DNA of 64,000 bases from Emticicia aquatica. Lineage in GTDB: Bacteria; Bacteroidota; Bacteroidia; Cytophagales; Spirosomataceae. Position 1 is the stretch's first letter. The number at the start of each line of letters is the position of its first letter. Below are positions 35,644 to 44,377 of the stretch, piece after piece. The translations under genes were made by a program, and so were the position numbers. A model generated the notes under the pieces. That model did no database searches. It saw only the letters and a list, made by a program, of their open reading frames with translations, and was not told the DNA's origin. Location of the stretch: contig NZ_CAKLPY010000001.1 of NCBI RefSeq assembly GCF_923079645.1, positions 1,446,001 to 1,510,000 on the forward strand, written 5' to 3'.

Positions 35644-36033
35644 ATGAAACAACACATTGCTCATTTTGCCTTAGTTGTTGATGATTACGACGAAGCTATT
35701 AATTTTTATACAAAAAAACTCAACTTCGATTTAATTGAAGATACAGTTTTAAGTCCCGACAAACGTTGGGTTTTAGTTGCACCAAAAGGTTCAAAAGAGA
35801 CTTCAATTTTATTGGCAAAAGCAGCTAATGAACGACAAAAAAACTATATTGGAAATCAAACTGGTGGACGTGTTTTTATGTTTTTATATACTGATGACTT
35901 TTGGCGAGATTATCATAAAATGAGTGCTGATGGAATAAATTTTGTTCGTTTACCAGTTAAAGAAAATTATGGAACAGTAGCAGTTTTTGAAGATTTGTAC
36001 GGAAATCAATGGGATTTATTGGAACCAAAATAA
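35644..36033 (+). CDS. VOC-family protein
   Basis: A 129-residue glyoxalase/VOC-type protein: HIAHFALVVDDYDEAINFYT at the start, VAPKGSKETSILLAK in the middle, GGRVFMFLYTDDF and a final FEDLYGNQWDLLEPK. The expected metal-ligand positions are occupied by H, E, and a final D/E in the last strands, though the third is uncertain. It begins two bases after uxuA, so it is strongly coupled to it. As with the VOC protein in the GH32 operon, the partner enzyme suggests an unknown sugar or keto-acid role. Confidence 0.85.
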   Translation: MKQHIAHFALVVDDYDEAINFYTKKLNFDLIEDTVLSPDKRWVLVAPKGSKETSILLAKAANERQKNYIGNQTGGRVFMFLYTDDFWRDYHKMSADGINFVRLPVKENYGTVAVFEDLYGNQWDLLEPK

Positions 36034-36060
36034 CTTAGAAAAAACAATCGAACATCTTGA

Positions 36061-38211
36061 ATGAAAGTATTTCATTTTATAAAAAATCTCATAAAAAAAA
36101 TGCAAAAAAAATTAATCATACTTTTCTTTTCCTTCATTTCATTGGCAGCTTTTGCCGATGACGGTTCTCGTCTATGGTTAAAATATGATTTAATTAAAGA
36201 CGTAAAACAAAGAGAAAATTATGCAAAATTCACAAAGTTCATCACAACAAGTTCTACAAATGCAACAATCTTAAAAGCATCCGAAGAACTAAAAAATGGT
36301 TTTGAAGGCTTAATGGGAAAGAAGGTTTCTACAATTAAAAAAGCTGATAGCCAAGTTGGTGGAATTATTTTGGAGGTTTCAGAAAAGCAAATATTCACTA
36401 AAAATCTTGCCAATGACGGTTTTGCAATTTTCTCCAACAAAGGAAATATTATCATTAGTTCTAAAACTGAAGTTGGCGTTTTGTATGGAGCTTTTGAATT
36501 ATTGAGGAAAGTACAAACTGGTCAATCTTTATCAAATATTTCGGTAATAAGTAACCCAAAAATAAAAATCAGAATGCTCAATCATTGGGATAATGCCAAT
36601 GGAACTGTTGAGCGAGGCTATGCTGGTTCATCCATGTGGAAATGGAACGAATTACCGTTCAGAATTGACCCTCGTTACATTGCTTATGCTCGTGCAAATG
36701 CTTCAATTGGTATCAATGCCACGTCAATCAATAATGTAAATGCGAGTTCCCGATTTTTAACGGCAGAATATTTAGAGAAAATTAAAGCAGTTGCAGACGT
36801 ATTGCGTCCTTATGGTATCAAGGTTTTTATTTCTGTAAACTTTCGTTCTCCAAGAACACTTAGTGGATTAAAAACTTCAGACCCACTCGACCCAGAAGTT
36901 AGGCAATGGTGGAATGAAAAGACTAAAGAAATTCATCAATATATTCCTGATTTTGGTGGATATTTAGTAAAAGCTAATTCGGAAGGCGAACCTGGCCCAC
37001 AAGATTATGGACGAACCCACGCTGACGGAGCAAATATGCTTGCAGAAGCAATGAAACCATTTGCAGGAATTGTTATTTGGAGAGCGTTTGTGTATAATGC
37101 CGATCCTAATGGAGATAGATTTAAAGAAGGATATGAACAATTTAAACCTTTAGATGGAAAATTTGACTCTAAAGTAATTGTTCAAGTAAAAAATGGGCCA
37201 ATTGACTTTATGCCACGTGAACCTTTTCACCCAATGTTTGGTGCATTTTCTAAAACCACTTTGGGTATGGAGTTTCAAATAACGCAGGAATATCTAGGAC
37301 AATCTACTCATTTGACTTATCTAGCTCCGATGTTTAAAGAATGTCTCGACACCGATACTTATGTTAAAGGAAAAGGCTCAGAAGTAGCGAAAGTTATTGA
37401 TGGCAGCATATACAACAATCAAAACTCGTTGATGGCTGGAGTGGCTAATACTGGCTCAGATGTTAATTGGTGCGGACATCCTTTCAACCAAAGTAATTGG
37501 TATGCTTTTGGGCGGCTGGCTTGGGATTACTCTTTGAGTTCTGAGCAAATTGCTAACGAATGGATTGGAATGACTTTAACAAATGATGTAGTAGCAAAAA
37601 AGCAGATAAACTCTATCATGCAAAAATCCTTGCCGACATATATCAGTTACACTTATCCACTCGGTTTGCACCACATGATGGGTGAAGGCCATCATTATGG
37701 CCCAGAACCGTGGTTGTCAAAATCGGGGCGACTTGACTGGACATCCATTTATTATCATAGAGCCGACTCTATCGGTCTAGGTTTTGATAGAACGGGCAAA
37801 TTGAGCAATGCATTGAAACTTTATTCCAATGAACTTATTGAATCGTGGGGAAATCCTGAAAAATGCAATCTGAATTACTTACTTTGGTTTCATCACATCG
37901 CTTGGTCAAAGAAACTTAGCACTGGAAATAATCTTTGGGATGAACTTTGTTTTCGCTATTATGATGGTGTAAAACAAGTTAAAGTTTTGCAAGATGAATG
38001 GGAAACACTAAAAGCACATATTGATTTCGAGACCTTCCAAAGTGTACAAGGAAGGCTTAAAATACAAGAAAAAGAAGCCATTTGGTGGCGTGATGCCTGC
38101 GTTTTGTATTTTCAAGAATATTCAAAAATGCCTATTCCAAAAAATTTAACACCGCCGAACAGAAGTTTAGAAGAAGTAAAAAAATTAGTAGAAATATATC
38201 ATTTAAGATGA
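36061..38211 (+). CDS. aguA: GH67 alpha-glucuronidase
   Basis: 716 residues from the first ATG. The ATG at 36100 (residue 14) starts a better signal peptide (MQKKLIILFFSFISLAAFA), so mature length may start from there. The enzyme matches GH67: an N-terminal DGSRLWLKYD beta domain and a TIM barrel with KANSEGEPGP (acid Glu308, first-ATG numbering), GPIDF with Asp382 and ITQEYLGQ with Glu410. The spacing (74 and 28) fits the known triad. It removes (4-O-methyl-)D-glucuronic acid from the non-reducing end of xylo-oligosaccharides. The signal predicts periplasmic action. The stop overlaps the SDR start as ATGA. Confidence 0.95.
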   Translation: MKVFHFIKNLIKKMQKKLIILFFSFISLAAFADDGSRLWLKYDLIKDVKQRENYAKFTKFITTSSTNATILKASEELKNGFEGLMGKKVSTIKKADSQVGGIILEVSEKQIFTKNLANDGFAIFSNKGNIIISSKTEVGVLYGAFELLRKVQTGQSLSNISVISNPKIKIRMLNHWDNANGTVERGYAGSSMWKWNELPFRIDPRYIAYARANASIGINATSINNVNASSRFLTAEYLEKIKAVADVLRPYGIKVFISVNFRSPRTLSGLKTSDPLDPEVRQWWNEKTKEIHQYIPDFGGYLVKANSEGEPGPQDYGRTHADGANMLAEAMKPFAGIVIWRAFVYNADPNGDRFKEGYEQFKPLDGKFDSKVIVQVKNGPIDFMPREPFHPMFGAFSKTTLGMEFQITQEYLGQSTHLTYLAPMFKECLDTDTYVKGKGSEVAKVIDGSIYNNQNSLMAGVANTGSDVNWCGHPFNQSNWYAFGRLAWDYSLSSEQIANEWIGMTLTNDVVAKKQINSIMQKSLPTYISYTYPLGLHHMMGEGHHYGPEPWLSKSGRLDWTSIYYHRADSIGLGFDRTGKLSNALKLYSNELIESWGNPEKCNLNYLLWFHHIAWSKKLSTGNNLWDELCFRYYDGVKQVKVLQDEWETLKAHIDFETFQSVQGRLKIQEKEAIWWRDACVLYFQEYSKMPIPKNLTPPNRSLEEVKKLVEIYHLR

Positions 38212-39023
38212 CTAACCTATCAGAAACAATCCAAAAAACCAATGAGGTTCAAAACCATATTTCGCACCAAACCGCCTTTTCTTTAGCAGGAAAATTGGTA
38301 TTGATAACTGGCGGAGGTAGTGGTATCGGCTACGAAATTGCTCATTGTATGATTTATGCTGGAGCAACAATTATTATTACAGGTCGTAGAGAAAATGCTT
38401 TACAAGAAGCCATCGCACAATTGGGACCAAATGCTCATTATTTTGTTAATGATGTAACCGATTTAGCATCTTTGGAAGGCTTGGTTGCAAATATCGAATC
38501 GACTTACGGACCAATTGATATTTTAGTTAATAATGCAGGAGTAAATATGAAAAGACCTGCTTTAGAGGTTTCAGATGAAGATTTTAACCGAATCATTCAG
38601 ACAAATCTCAATGCTGTATTTGCCCTTACTCGTGCTTGTGCATCACGCATGATTGCACGTAAAAATGGAACAATTATTATGATTTCATCAATGGCTGCCT
38701 ACTATGGAATTGATAGAGTTGTAGCTTATGCGGCTTCAAAATCAGGTCTTGAAGGAATGGTAAAAGTACTTGCTTCCGAATTTTCCCCACACAATGTTAG
38801 AGTCAATGCCATAGCACCAGGTTTCATCGAAACAAACATGATGAAAACCGCCATGAACAGCGACCCCGACCGCATGAACCGTGCATTAAACAGAACTCCA
38901 ATGGGTAAATTTGGAAAACCAAGTGATATTGGTTGGGCTGCAGTTTTCTTGGCCTCAGATGCTGCACGATACATTACTGGTGTTTCATTACCTGTAGATG
39001 GAGGCAATTCAATTGGATTTTAA
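38208..39023 (+). CDS. SDR-family oxidoreductase (fructuronate reductase candidate)
   Basis: A 271-residue classical short-chain dehydrogenase. The cofactor motif is TGGGSGIG, NNAG follows at 108-111, and the catalytic residues are Ser160 (or 161), Tyr174 and Lys178 in YAASK. The C-terminus ends in SLPVDGG, usual for the gluconate-5-dehydrogenase/KduD group. Overlap of its start with the aguA stop and its place after uxuA make the reduction of fructuronate to mannonate (the UxuB step) the best guess, since no canonical UxuB is in the window. A role in 2-keto-3-deoxygluconate metabolism is an alternative. Confidence 0.9.
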   Translation: MTNLSETIQKTNEVQNHISHQTAFSLAGKLVLITGGGSGIGYEIAHCMIYAGATIIITGRRENALQEAIAQLGPNAHYFVNDVTDLASLEGLVANIESTYGPIDILVNNAGVNMKRPALEVSDEDFNRIIQTNLNAVFALTRACASRMIARKNGTIIMISSMAAYYGIDRVVAYAASKSGLEGMVKVLASEFSPHNVRVNAIAPGFIETNMMKTAMNSDPDRMNRALNRTPMGKFGKPSDIGWAAVFLASDAARYITGVSLPVDGGNSIGF

Positions 39024-39112
39024 CAGGTTAAATGATTAGTAAAACTTATCATTATTTGCCTATAATCATCAAAAAAGTTCATTATAATTAACCATCAATT
39101 AAATTATTTCAA

Positions 39113-40150
39113 ATGAGTAAAATCCGTTTTTCAATCGCTTCACTCCTTTTTTTAGGAATAATAAATGCTTTCGCCCAAGGCAAAACTCCAGTTTCAAAAC
39201 CTCTGGTTTCTCACATTTTTACTGCTGACCCATCAGCTCATGTATTCAATGGTAAAATTTATATTTACCCATCGCATGACATTGAATCAGGAACAAAAGA
39301 AGACGATGAAGGCGGGCATTTCGATATGAAAGATTATCATATTTTATCAATGGATTCACCGCAATCGAAAGTAAAAGATAATGGTGTAGCTCTTGATATT
39401 AAGGATGTTGCTTGGGCAGGAAGACAAATGTGGGCTCCTGATGCTGCTTATAAAAATGGCACTTACTATTTATATTTTCCAGTGAAAGACAAAGAAGATA
39501 TATTTAGAATGGGCGTTGCAACAAGTAAGAGTCCAATTGGGCCATTTAAAGCTGAAAAAGAACCAATTAAAGGAAGTTACAGTATTGACCCTTGTGTATT
39601 TAAAGACACTGATGGCAGTTTTTACATGTATTTTGGAGGAATTTGGGGTGGACAACTACAACGATGGAAGAACAATACGTATCAAGGAAAAACAGAGAAT
39701 CCAAAAAAGGGAGAAATTGCTCGTTTGCCTCGAATTGCAAAACTTTCGGCTGATATGAAAAGTTTTTCGGAAGAGGTAAAAGAAGTTAAAATTTTAGATG
39801 AAAAAGGCAATCTTTTAATGGAAGATAATAATGACAAACGCTTCTTTGAAGCCGCTTGGGTTCATAAATATAAAGGAAAATACTATTTTTCATACTCAAC
39901 CGGCGACACACACAATATTTGTTATGCCATTGGAGATTCACCTTATGGGCCATTTACTTACAAAGGAATTGTACTAAATCCCGTACAAGGATGGACAAAT
40001 CATCATTCGATTGTTGCATTCAAAAATAAATGGTATTTATATTACCACGATACTGAAATTTCGGGTAAAACACATTTGAGAAATATCAAAGTTTCAGAGT
40101 TAAAACATAATGCCGATGGAACTATCCAAACCATTAATGCCTACAAATAA
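39113..40150 (+). CDS. Exported GH43-family glycosidase
   Basis: A 345-residue protein with a Sec signal peptide (cleavage near AFAQG). The five-bladed propeller has the GH43 pattern: HIFTADPSAHVF (base Asp39), YSIDPCVFKD (pKa modulator), FFEAAWVHKYKGKYYFSYS (acid Glu). It is probably a beta-xylosidase or alpha-L-arabinofuranosidase that works with the alpha-glucuronidase on glucuronoxylan fragments. It ends the plus-strand operon; about 470 bases of non-coding sequence with a strong hairpin follow. Confidence 0.91.
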   Translation: MSKIRFSIASLLFLGIINAFAQGKTPVSKPLVSHIFTADPSAHVFNGKIYIYPSHDIESGTKEDDEGGHFDMKDYHILSMDSPQSKVKDNGVALDIKDVAWAGRQMWAPDAAYKNGTYYLYFPVKDKEDIFRMGVATSKSPIGPFKAEKEPIKGSYSIDPCVFKDTDGSFYMYFGGIWGGQLQRWKNNTYQGKTENPKKGEIARLPRIAKLSADMKSFSEEVKEVKILDEKGNLLMEDNNDKRFFEAAWVHKYKGKYYFSYSTGDTHNICYAIGDSPYGPFTYKGIVLNPVQGWTNHHSIVAFKNKWYLYYHDTEISGKTHLRNIKVSELKHNADGTIQTINAYK

Positions 40151-40618
40151 TTAAAACTTTATTGAATAAAAACATGATTTACATTACCCAACTCATTTAT
40201 ATTAAAGATGAGCAGGAAAGTGTTTATTTTCATTAAAACATCATTTTTGAGAAAAATTTGCTTTCTCTATAAGAATTGATAATTTGATGGTCAATTCTTA
40301 TAGTGTTTCACAACAAAATCTATTAATTGAAATATTGTAGGTTTAAAAATTGTAATTTGATTTAACTAAAATTTGTATTTCTTATGAAGAATTGATAATT
40401 ATATTCTATTATTAGAAAAAAGTAATGTACAAATTTTTAACCAATTAATTATATTTTCTAAATAAACTGAGGTTACGCTAAATAAAAAAAACACTAAAAA
40501 GTGCGTAAACGGTCGTAAAGTATATTTTTTTTGTTAAGTTTACAACCATAAAGCAATGAATACTATCAACAAGGGTAATTTATAAGTATATTTATGGTTA
40601 CTCACTTTATAATTTTTT
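40151..40618. other. Non-coding region of 468 bases with hairpin and repeats
   Basis: No coding potential was seen. It contains the 13-pair hairpin at 40267-40303, a second copy of its AAGAATTGATAATT at 40387-40400, and an inverted pair TTACGC/GCGTAA (40473-40478 and 40503-40508). It may hold the promoter of the cupin gene. Confidence 0.6.
40267..40303. repeat. Perfect 13-pair inverted repeat
   Basis: CTATAAGAATTGA (40267-40279) and TCAATTCTTATAG (40291-40303) are exact complements around an 11-base loop. It is not followed by a T run, so it is not a standard terminator. It may be an mRNA 3'-end stabiliser for the GH43 transcript or a regulator site. Confidence 0.7.
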
Positions 40619-41032
40619 ATGCCTAAAGTCTTTACATTACCAGTACATTCAAGTAGCAGAGGAGATTTGACAGTTTTTGAAAACATTTTACCTGGCTCAC
40701 TTAAACGTATTTTTTATATAACTAATGCCGATGGCGAAACTCGTGGTGGGCATAGACATATAAAAGCATGGCAAGCATTGATTTGTGTACAAGGAACATG
40801 TGATATTTACGTTGAAACACCAGAAAAAAAAATGGTTTTTGGCTTAGATGAACCAAACAAAGTATTAGTTTTAGAGCCGCAAGACTGGCATACATTAGAA
40901 AATTTTTCCGAGAATGCGATTGTTTTGGTAGTTTCAAATGAAAATTACGACCCAGAAGATTACATTTATCCAAGTTACACAGACACATTAGCACAATCGG
41001 AACTTGAAAAATATACTTTAAAAAAGGATTGA
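40619..41032 (+). CDS. WxcM/FdtA-like sugar-isomerase cupin
   Basis: A 137-residue cupin close to dTDP-sugar 3,4-ketoisomerases (FdtA/QdtA, WxcM N-terminal). Seen are the start SRGDLTVFENILPGSLKRIFYIT, the GHRHIKAWQALICVQG block with two His, and PQDWHTLENFS with its His. Family members convert a 4-keto to a 3-keto dTDP-deoxyhexose for O-antigen or S-layer glycan. Here no rhamnose or transaminase genes are adjacent, so the substrate is unknown. The gene stands alone: upstream is a long gap, downstream a terminator shared with the convergent esterase. Confidence 0.88.
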   Translation: MPKVFTLPVHSSSRGDLTVFENILPGSLKRIFYITNADGETRGGHRHIKAWQALICVQGTCDIYVETPEKKMVFGLDEPNKVLVLEPQDWHTLENFSENAIVLVVSNENYDPEDYIYPSYTDTLAQSELEKYTLKKD

Positions 41033-41056
41033 TTTTAATAATCAATCCTTTTTTAA
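41021..41056. terminator. Bidirectional terminator
   Basis: AAAAAGGATTGATT (41021-41034) and AATCAATCCTTTTT (41040-41053) pair perfectly around a five-base loop. T runs lie on both strands. The left arm overlaps the cupin C-terminus. Confidence 0.85.
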
Positions 41057-41063
41057 TTAATTG

Positions 41064-43019
41064 CTATTCAAATTTCTGTCCTAAAGTTATAGTTTGCCAA
41101 TCATCTGTTCTGAATGAATTTGCAGGAAATCCTTCTACATTAAACAAAGTTGCATCTTCGGGAGCATCCGCCCAAGCATACCTCACAGATACTACTTTAA
41201 GATTTTGAGGATGCGAAACAACTACGTTTTTACCGACGATTTCAGCTTTTGCATAGTAAAAAACTTTATCTTCCCCAGCAATCTCAAAACCTCTTAAATA
41301 ACCGTATTTATCCTTTGTAACTAATCCTGAACCGACATTTGAGAAAGTAATTGTTGCTTTCGGCCCTTCAAACTTGTACGACTTAAACATTGGCCCACTT
41401 GCAATTATATTTTTTGAATAATCTTGATTGAGAGCTGTTGCTGCTAGTCGTTTAGCAACGTCTTGTTTATTTATCGGGTGAATATCATTAGGATTTCCAA
41501 CATCAGTCGTGACAGCCATGCCTGTTTTAGGCAAACTCAAAGTCATTGTTTGTGCTTCCCTTAATTCTGCCCAATTACTACCTTGGTTACTACTTTGATT
41601 AGCTCCATAACTTGATAATTGAACAAAGTAAAAAGAAAAATCATCCTGCCACTGCTTTCTCCAATCATTAATCATCAAAGGAAATGTTTGTCGATATTGA
41701 AAAGCTCGACCAGCATTAGATTCGCCTTGATACCATAAAACACCTCTAATAGCAAAAGGCAAAAGCGGAGCAATCATTCCATTATAAATAGTTGTTCCAA
41801 TATTATTACTACTATGGACATAGCTGTGTTTATCCGCAAAAGCTGGCATCAATTTCCAATCATTTGCTAAACTCACTTTTTCGCTACCACCTGATACATA
41901 CAAATCTTCATTCAAACCCATGATTCCCAAGCCAAACCACGGTAGTTCTTGCATACTTCCTGATTTAATGACAATTTGATTTTTACCAACTTTCCATGAG
42001 TTGGTTGGAATAACAATTTTACGATTTCCTTTCAAAACTCCTGCTGAAATTAATTTTCCATCGATATAAATTTCATTAAATCCATCCTGAATCCCTAATC
42101 CAAGTGTCGTTTCTTTCTTTGACATTTCATCAGAAATTTCAACATATCGAGCCATATACCCATTTCCTCGAAAAGCCCAAATTCCTTTCCAATCCCATTG
42201 GCCAAGTGGGCTTCCAGCATTCACCCATTTTGAAAAATCGTAATTAGCTTCAAGATATTTTTTCTCATCATCAATTGTTGGATTAAAATCATTACCAAAA
42301 ATTTTCTTTCTTACATTTGCATCATGAAACGAATCGGCTTCTTGCCAATTTGAAGGAATATTTTGGGCATAGGATTTGAGTTCATCATTACTCAGCATAG
42401 CTTCTTTACTCAACCACCCTTCAATTTGAGAGCCACCCCAAGAAGCGTGTAAAAGTCCAATCGGGATATTTAATTTTTGGGTTAATTCTCTTGCAAAAAA
42501 GAATCCGATTGCCGAAAAATCACCAACTGTTTCGGCTGAAGCTAATTTCCATGCACCATTTTTTAAATCAATCTGAGGTTGAATCGAAACCTCGTGTTCT
42601 ACAAAAAAATGCCTTATTTGAGGAAAATTTGCATTTTTCTTCTCTTCTTTGAAGTTATTTGCTTGTTTTACCGTCCACTCCATATTTGATTGCCCCGACA
42701 AAAGCCAGACTTCACCAATCAAAATATCTGTTACTTCTATTTTTTCAGCATTTGAAGAAACCGTCAATTTGAATGGTCCGCCAGCTTCCATTGGAGAAAA
42801 TTTTGCTAACCACTTTCCATTATTATCTGCTTGAATTGTTTGTATTTGATTGGCTAATTCGATTTTCACTCGCTCATTTGGCACAGCCCACCCCCAAACT
42901 GGAATTGTTTTTTGACGTTGAAGTACCACGTGGTCGGCAAATAATCTAGCAAGTTTTAATTGGGCAAAACCCGAAAAACTAGTGATTATAAGTAATGTTG
43001 ACACTATTGATTTTTTCAT
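41064..43019 (-). CDS. Exported SASA-type carbohydrate acetylesterase
   Basis: A 651-residue protein with a Sec signal peptide (cleavage near GFAQL). The esterase core begins GEVWLLSGQSNMEW with catalytic Ser111; the catalytic His and Asp should be in the region ending DIHPINKQDVAKRL. An inserted galactose-binding-like beta domain lies at about residues 270-370. Annotated as sialate O-acetylesterase, this family also includes acetylxylan and acetylmannan esterases. Its neighbourhood with mannan genes favours removal of acetyl groups from plant mannan (inference). A hairpin separates it from the epimerase upstream, so it may be expressed separately. Confidence 0.88.
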   Translation of the reverse strand: MKKSIVSTLLIITSFSGFAQLKLARLFADHVVLQRQKTIPVWGWAVPNERVKIELANQIQTIQADNNGKWLAKFSPMEAGGPFKLTVSSNAEKIEVTDILIGEVWLLSGQSNMEWTVKQANNFKEEKKNANFPQIRHFFVEHEVSIQPQIDLKNGAWKLASAETVGDFSAIGFFFARELTQKLNIPIGLLHASWGGSQIEGWLSKEAMLSNDELKSYAQNIPSNWQEADSFHDANVRKKIFGNDFNPTIDDEKKYLEANYDFSKWVNAGSPLGQWDWKGIWAFRGNGYMARYVEISDEMSKKETTLGLGIQDGFNEIYIDGKLISAGVLKGNRKIVIPTNSWKVGKNQIVIKSGSMQELPWFGLGIMGLNEDLYVSGGSEKVSLANDWKLMPAFADKHSYVHSSNNIGTTIYNGMIAPLLPFAIRGVLWYQGESNAGRAFQYRQTFPLMINDWRKQWQDDFSFYFVQLSSYGANQSSNQGSNWAELREAQTMTLSLPKTGMAVTTDVGNPNDIHPINKQDVAKRLAATALNQDYSKNIIASGPMFKSYKFEGPKATITFSNVGSGLVTKDKYGYLRGFEIAGEDKVFYYAKAEIVGKNVVVSHPQNLKVVSVRYAWADAPEDATLFNVEGFPANSFRTDDWQTITLGQKFE

Positions 43020-43043
43020 TTTGGTTGAATAAATTTAAAAATA

Positions 43044-43092
43044 AAAAGAGCAATAAAATTAAGAATTAGTTCTTTCATTTTATTGCTCTTCA
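43044..43092 (-). terminator. Terminator/attenuator between epimerase and esterase
   Basis: AAGAGCAATAAAAT (43046-43059) and ATTTTATTGCTCTT (43077-43090) pair, with a second inner stem AAGAA/TTCTT. The minus strand reads into a T-rich tract. It ends the epimerase transcript or lowers readthrough into the esterase. Confidence 0.75.
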
Positions 43093-43190
43093 TCGTATAA
43101 ATTAAAACTTTAAATCAGCTTCAATGAAGCTTTTTAATACAGGCAATTATTGTTTTGGCGTTTTCGGGTATTCTTATTAATTGGTATTTC

Positions 43191-44372
43191 TTATATTCTT
43201 TTTATTAATTCCATACAAGCCCTTGCATTATGGTAAGGGCATTTCCAAAATCCGATTTTATCTTCCTTGTTCATCCTCAAATAATTATCAAAAACACCCC
43301 AAAACCACTCACCTTTCTGTCGGTCAAGAAGATGAATCTTAATAAAATCCCATAAATGAAAAACCTTTTCAAGATAAATTTCATCTTTTGTTATTTGATA
43401 GGTATTATAAAATCCAACCATCGCCTCAGCACTAACCCACCATTCACGATGACTATCCAAATGATTGGTTTTTGAGTCATATTCGTGGTTTAAACTACCA
43501 TCTCTATTAAATCCATCGCAAACGGCTTTTGTAATTTCAACAGCATTTTTTTTCCATTTTCTAATCAAATCTTCATCTTTTAGCACCTCTGCGGCTTCAA
43601 ATAATAGCCAAGTTGCTTCAATATCATGTCCGTATGAAATTACATCAGATTGTTTTTCCCAAGTTTCTGAAAAAAAAAGCGTCAAGTGCTTCGTTTCATT
43701 ATTGATTATTTTTTTGTCGAACAAATCAAGTAAATACTTAATTTTCGTTTTTAATTTTTCATTTTCCCAAATATTATAAAGATTTACATACGCTTCAATA
43801 ATATGTAAATGTGTATTCATTGTTTTAGGGTCGTTTCTATCTTTTTCGCTTAATCGCAAGTCTTCTAGGGTATTCCATTCTTCCGAAAAGGCTTCAAAAT
43901 AACCACCATTTTGCTTGTCAAAACTGTAAAGTTCTAATAATTCGTACAATTCTATAGAGAAATCAAGGGCTACTGGCAATTTTGTTGCTTTATAATATTC
44001 CGACAAACCATAAATCATGAATGCAAGTCCATAAATTTGCTTTCTAGTATTTGCTGGATTTCCTATCGTATCAACTGACCAATATGTTCCGCCAAAAGTT
44101 TTATCTCTAAAAAATTGATTGATATATTGATAAGCTCGATGAGCCATTTGTAAGTATTTTTCGTTATTTGTTTGATTATACGCAGCCGAAAAAGTCCATA
44201 AAATTCGAGCATTTAAAACCCCACCTTTTTCAGCATTCTGATGCACAATACCTTCATTATCCATTTTCCCTACATAGCCACCATTGATATTGTCAAGAGA
44301 ATTATCTATCCAAAATTGAAGAATATTGTCTAATTCTTGCTTGATTTCAGTTTTGAATTTTACTAATTTCAT
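43191..44372 (-). CDS. AGE-family epimerase (mannobiose/cellobiose 2-epimerase type)
   Basis: A 393-residue alpha6/alpha6-barrel enzyme of the N-acylglucosamine 2-epimerase family. The CE-type signature is visible in REWWVSAEAMVGF, EWFWGVFDNYLR and WKCPYHNARACMEL. In Bacteroides fragilis the neighbour of the mannosylglucose phosphorylase is a mannobiose 2-epimerase that makes mannosyl-glucose. The same gene pair here argues for that function rather than for N-acetyl-sugar epimerisation. No signal peptide was seen, so it is cytoplasmic. Five bases separate it from the GH130 stop. Confidence 0.91.
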   Translation of the reverse strand: MKLVKFKTEIKQELDNILQFWIDNSLDNINGGYVGKMDNEGIVHQNAEKGGVLNARILWTFSAAYNQTNNEKYLQMAHRAYQYINQFFRDKTFGGTYWSVDTIGNPANTRKQIYGLAFMIYGLSEYYKATKLPVALDFSIELYELLELYSFDKQNGGYFEAFSEEWNTLEDLRLSEKDRNDPKTMNTHLHIIEAYVNLYNIWENEKLKTKIKYLLDLFDKKIINNETKHLTLFFSETWEKQSDVISYGHDIEATWLLFEAAEVLKDEDLIRKWKKNAVEITKAVCDGFNRDGSLNHEYDSKTNHLDSHREWWVSAEAMVGFYNTYQITKDEIYLEKVFHLWDFIKIHLLDRQKGEWFWGVFDNYLRMNKEDKIGFWKCPYHNARACMELIKRI

Positions 44373-44377
44373 TCATT

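Noticed and set aside
43118..43136. Second hairpin AGCTTCAATGAAGCT with T's after the mannan epimerase gene
   Set aside because: The palindrome has almost no loop and a short stem; the larger hairpin at 43044-43092 explains termination better.
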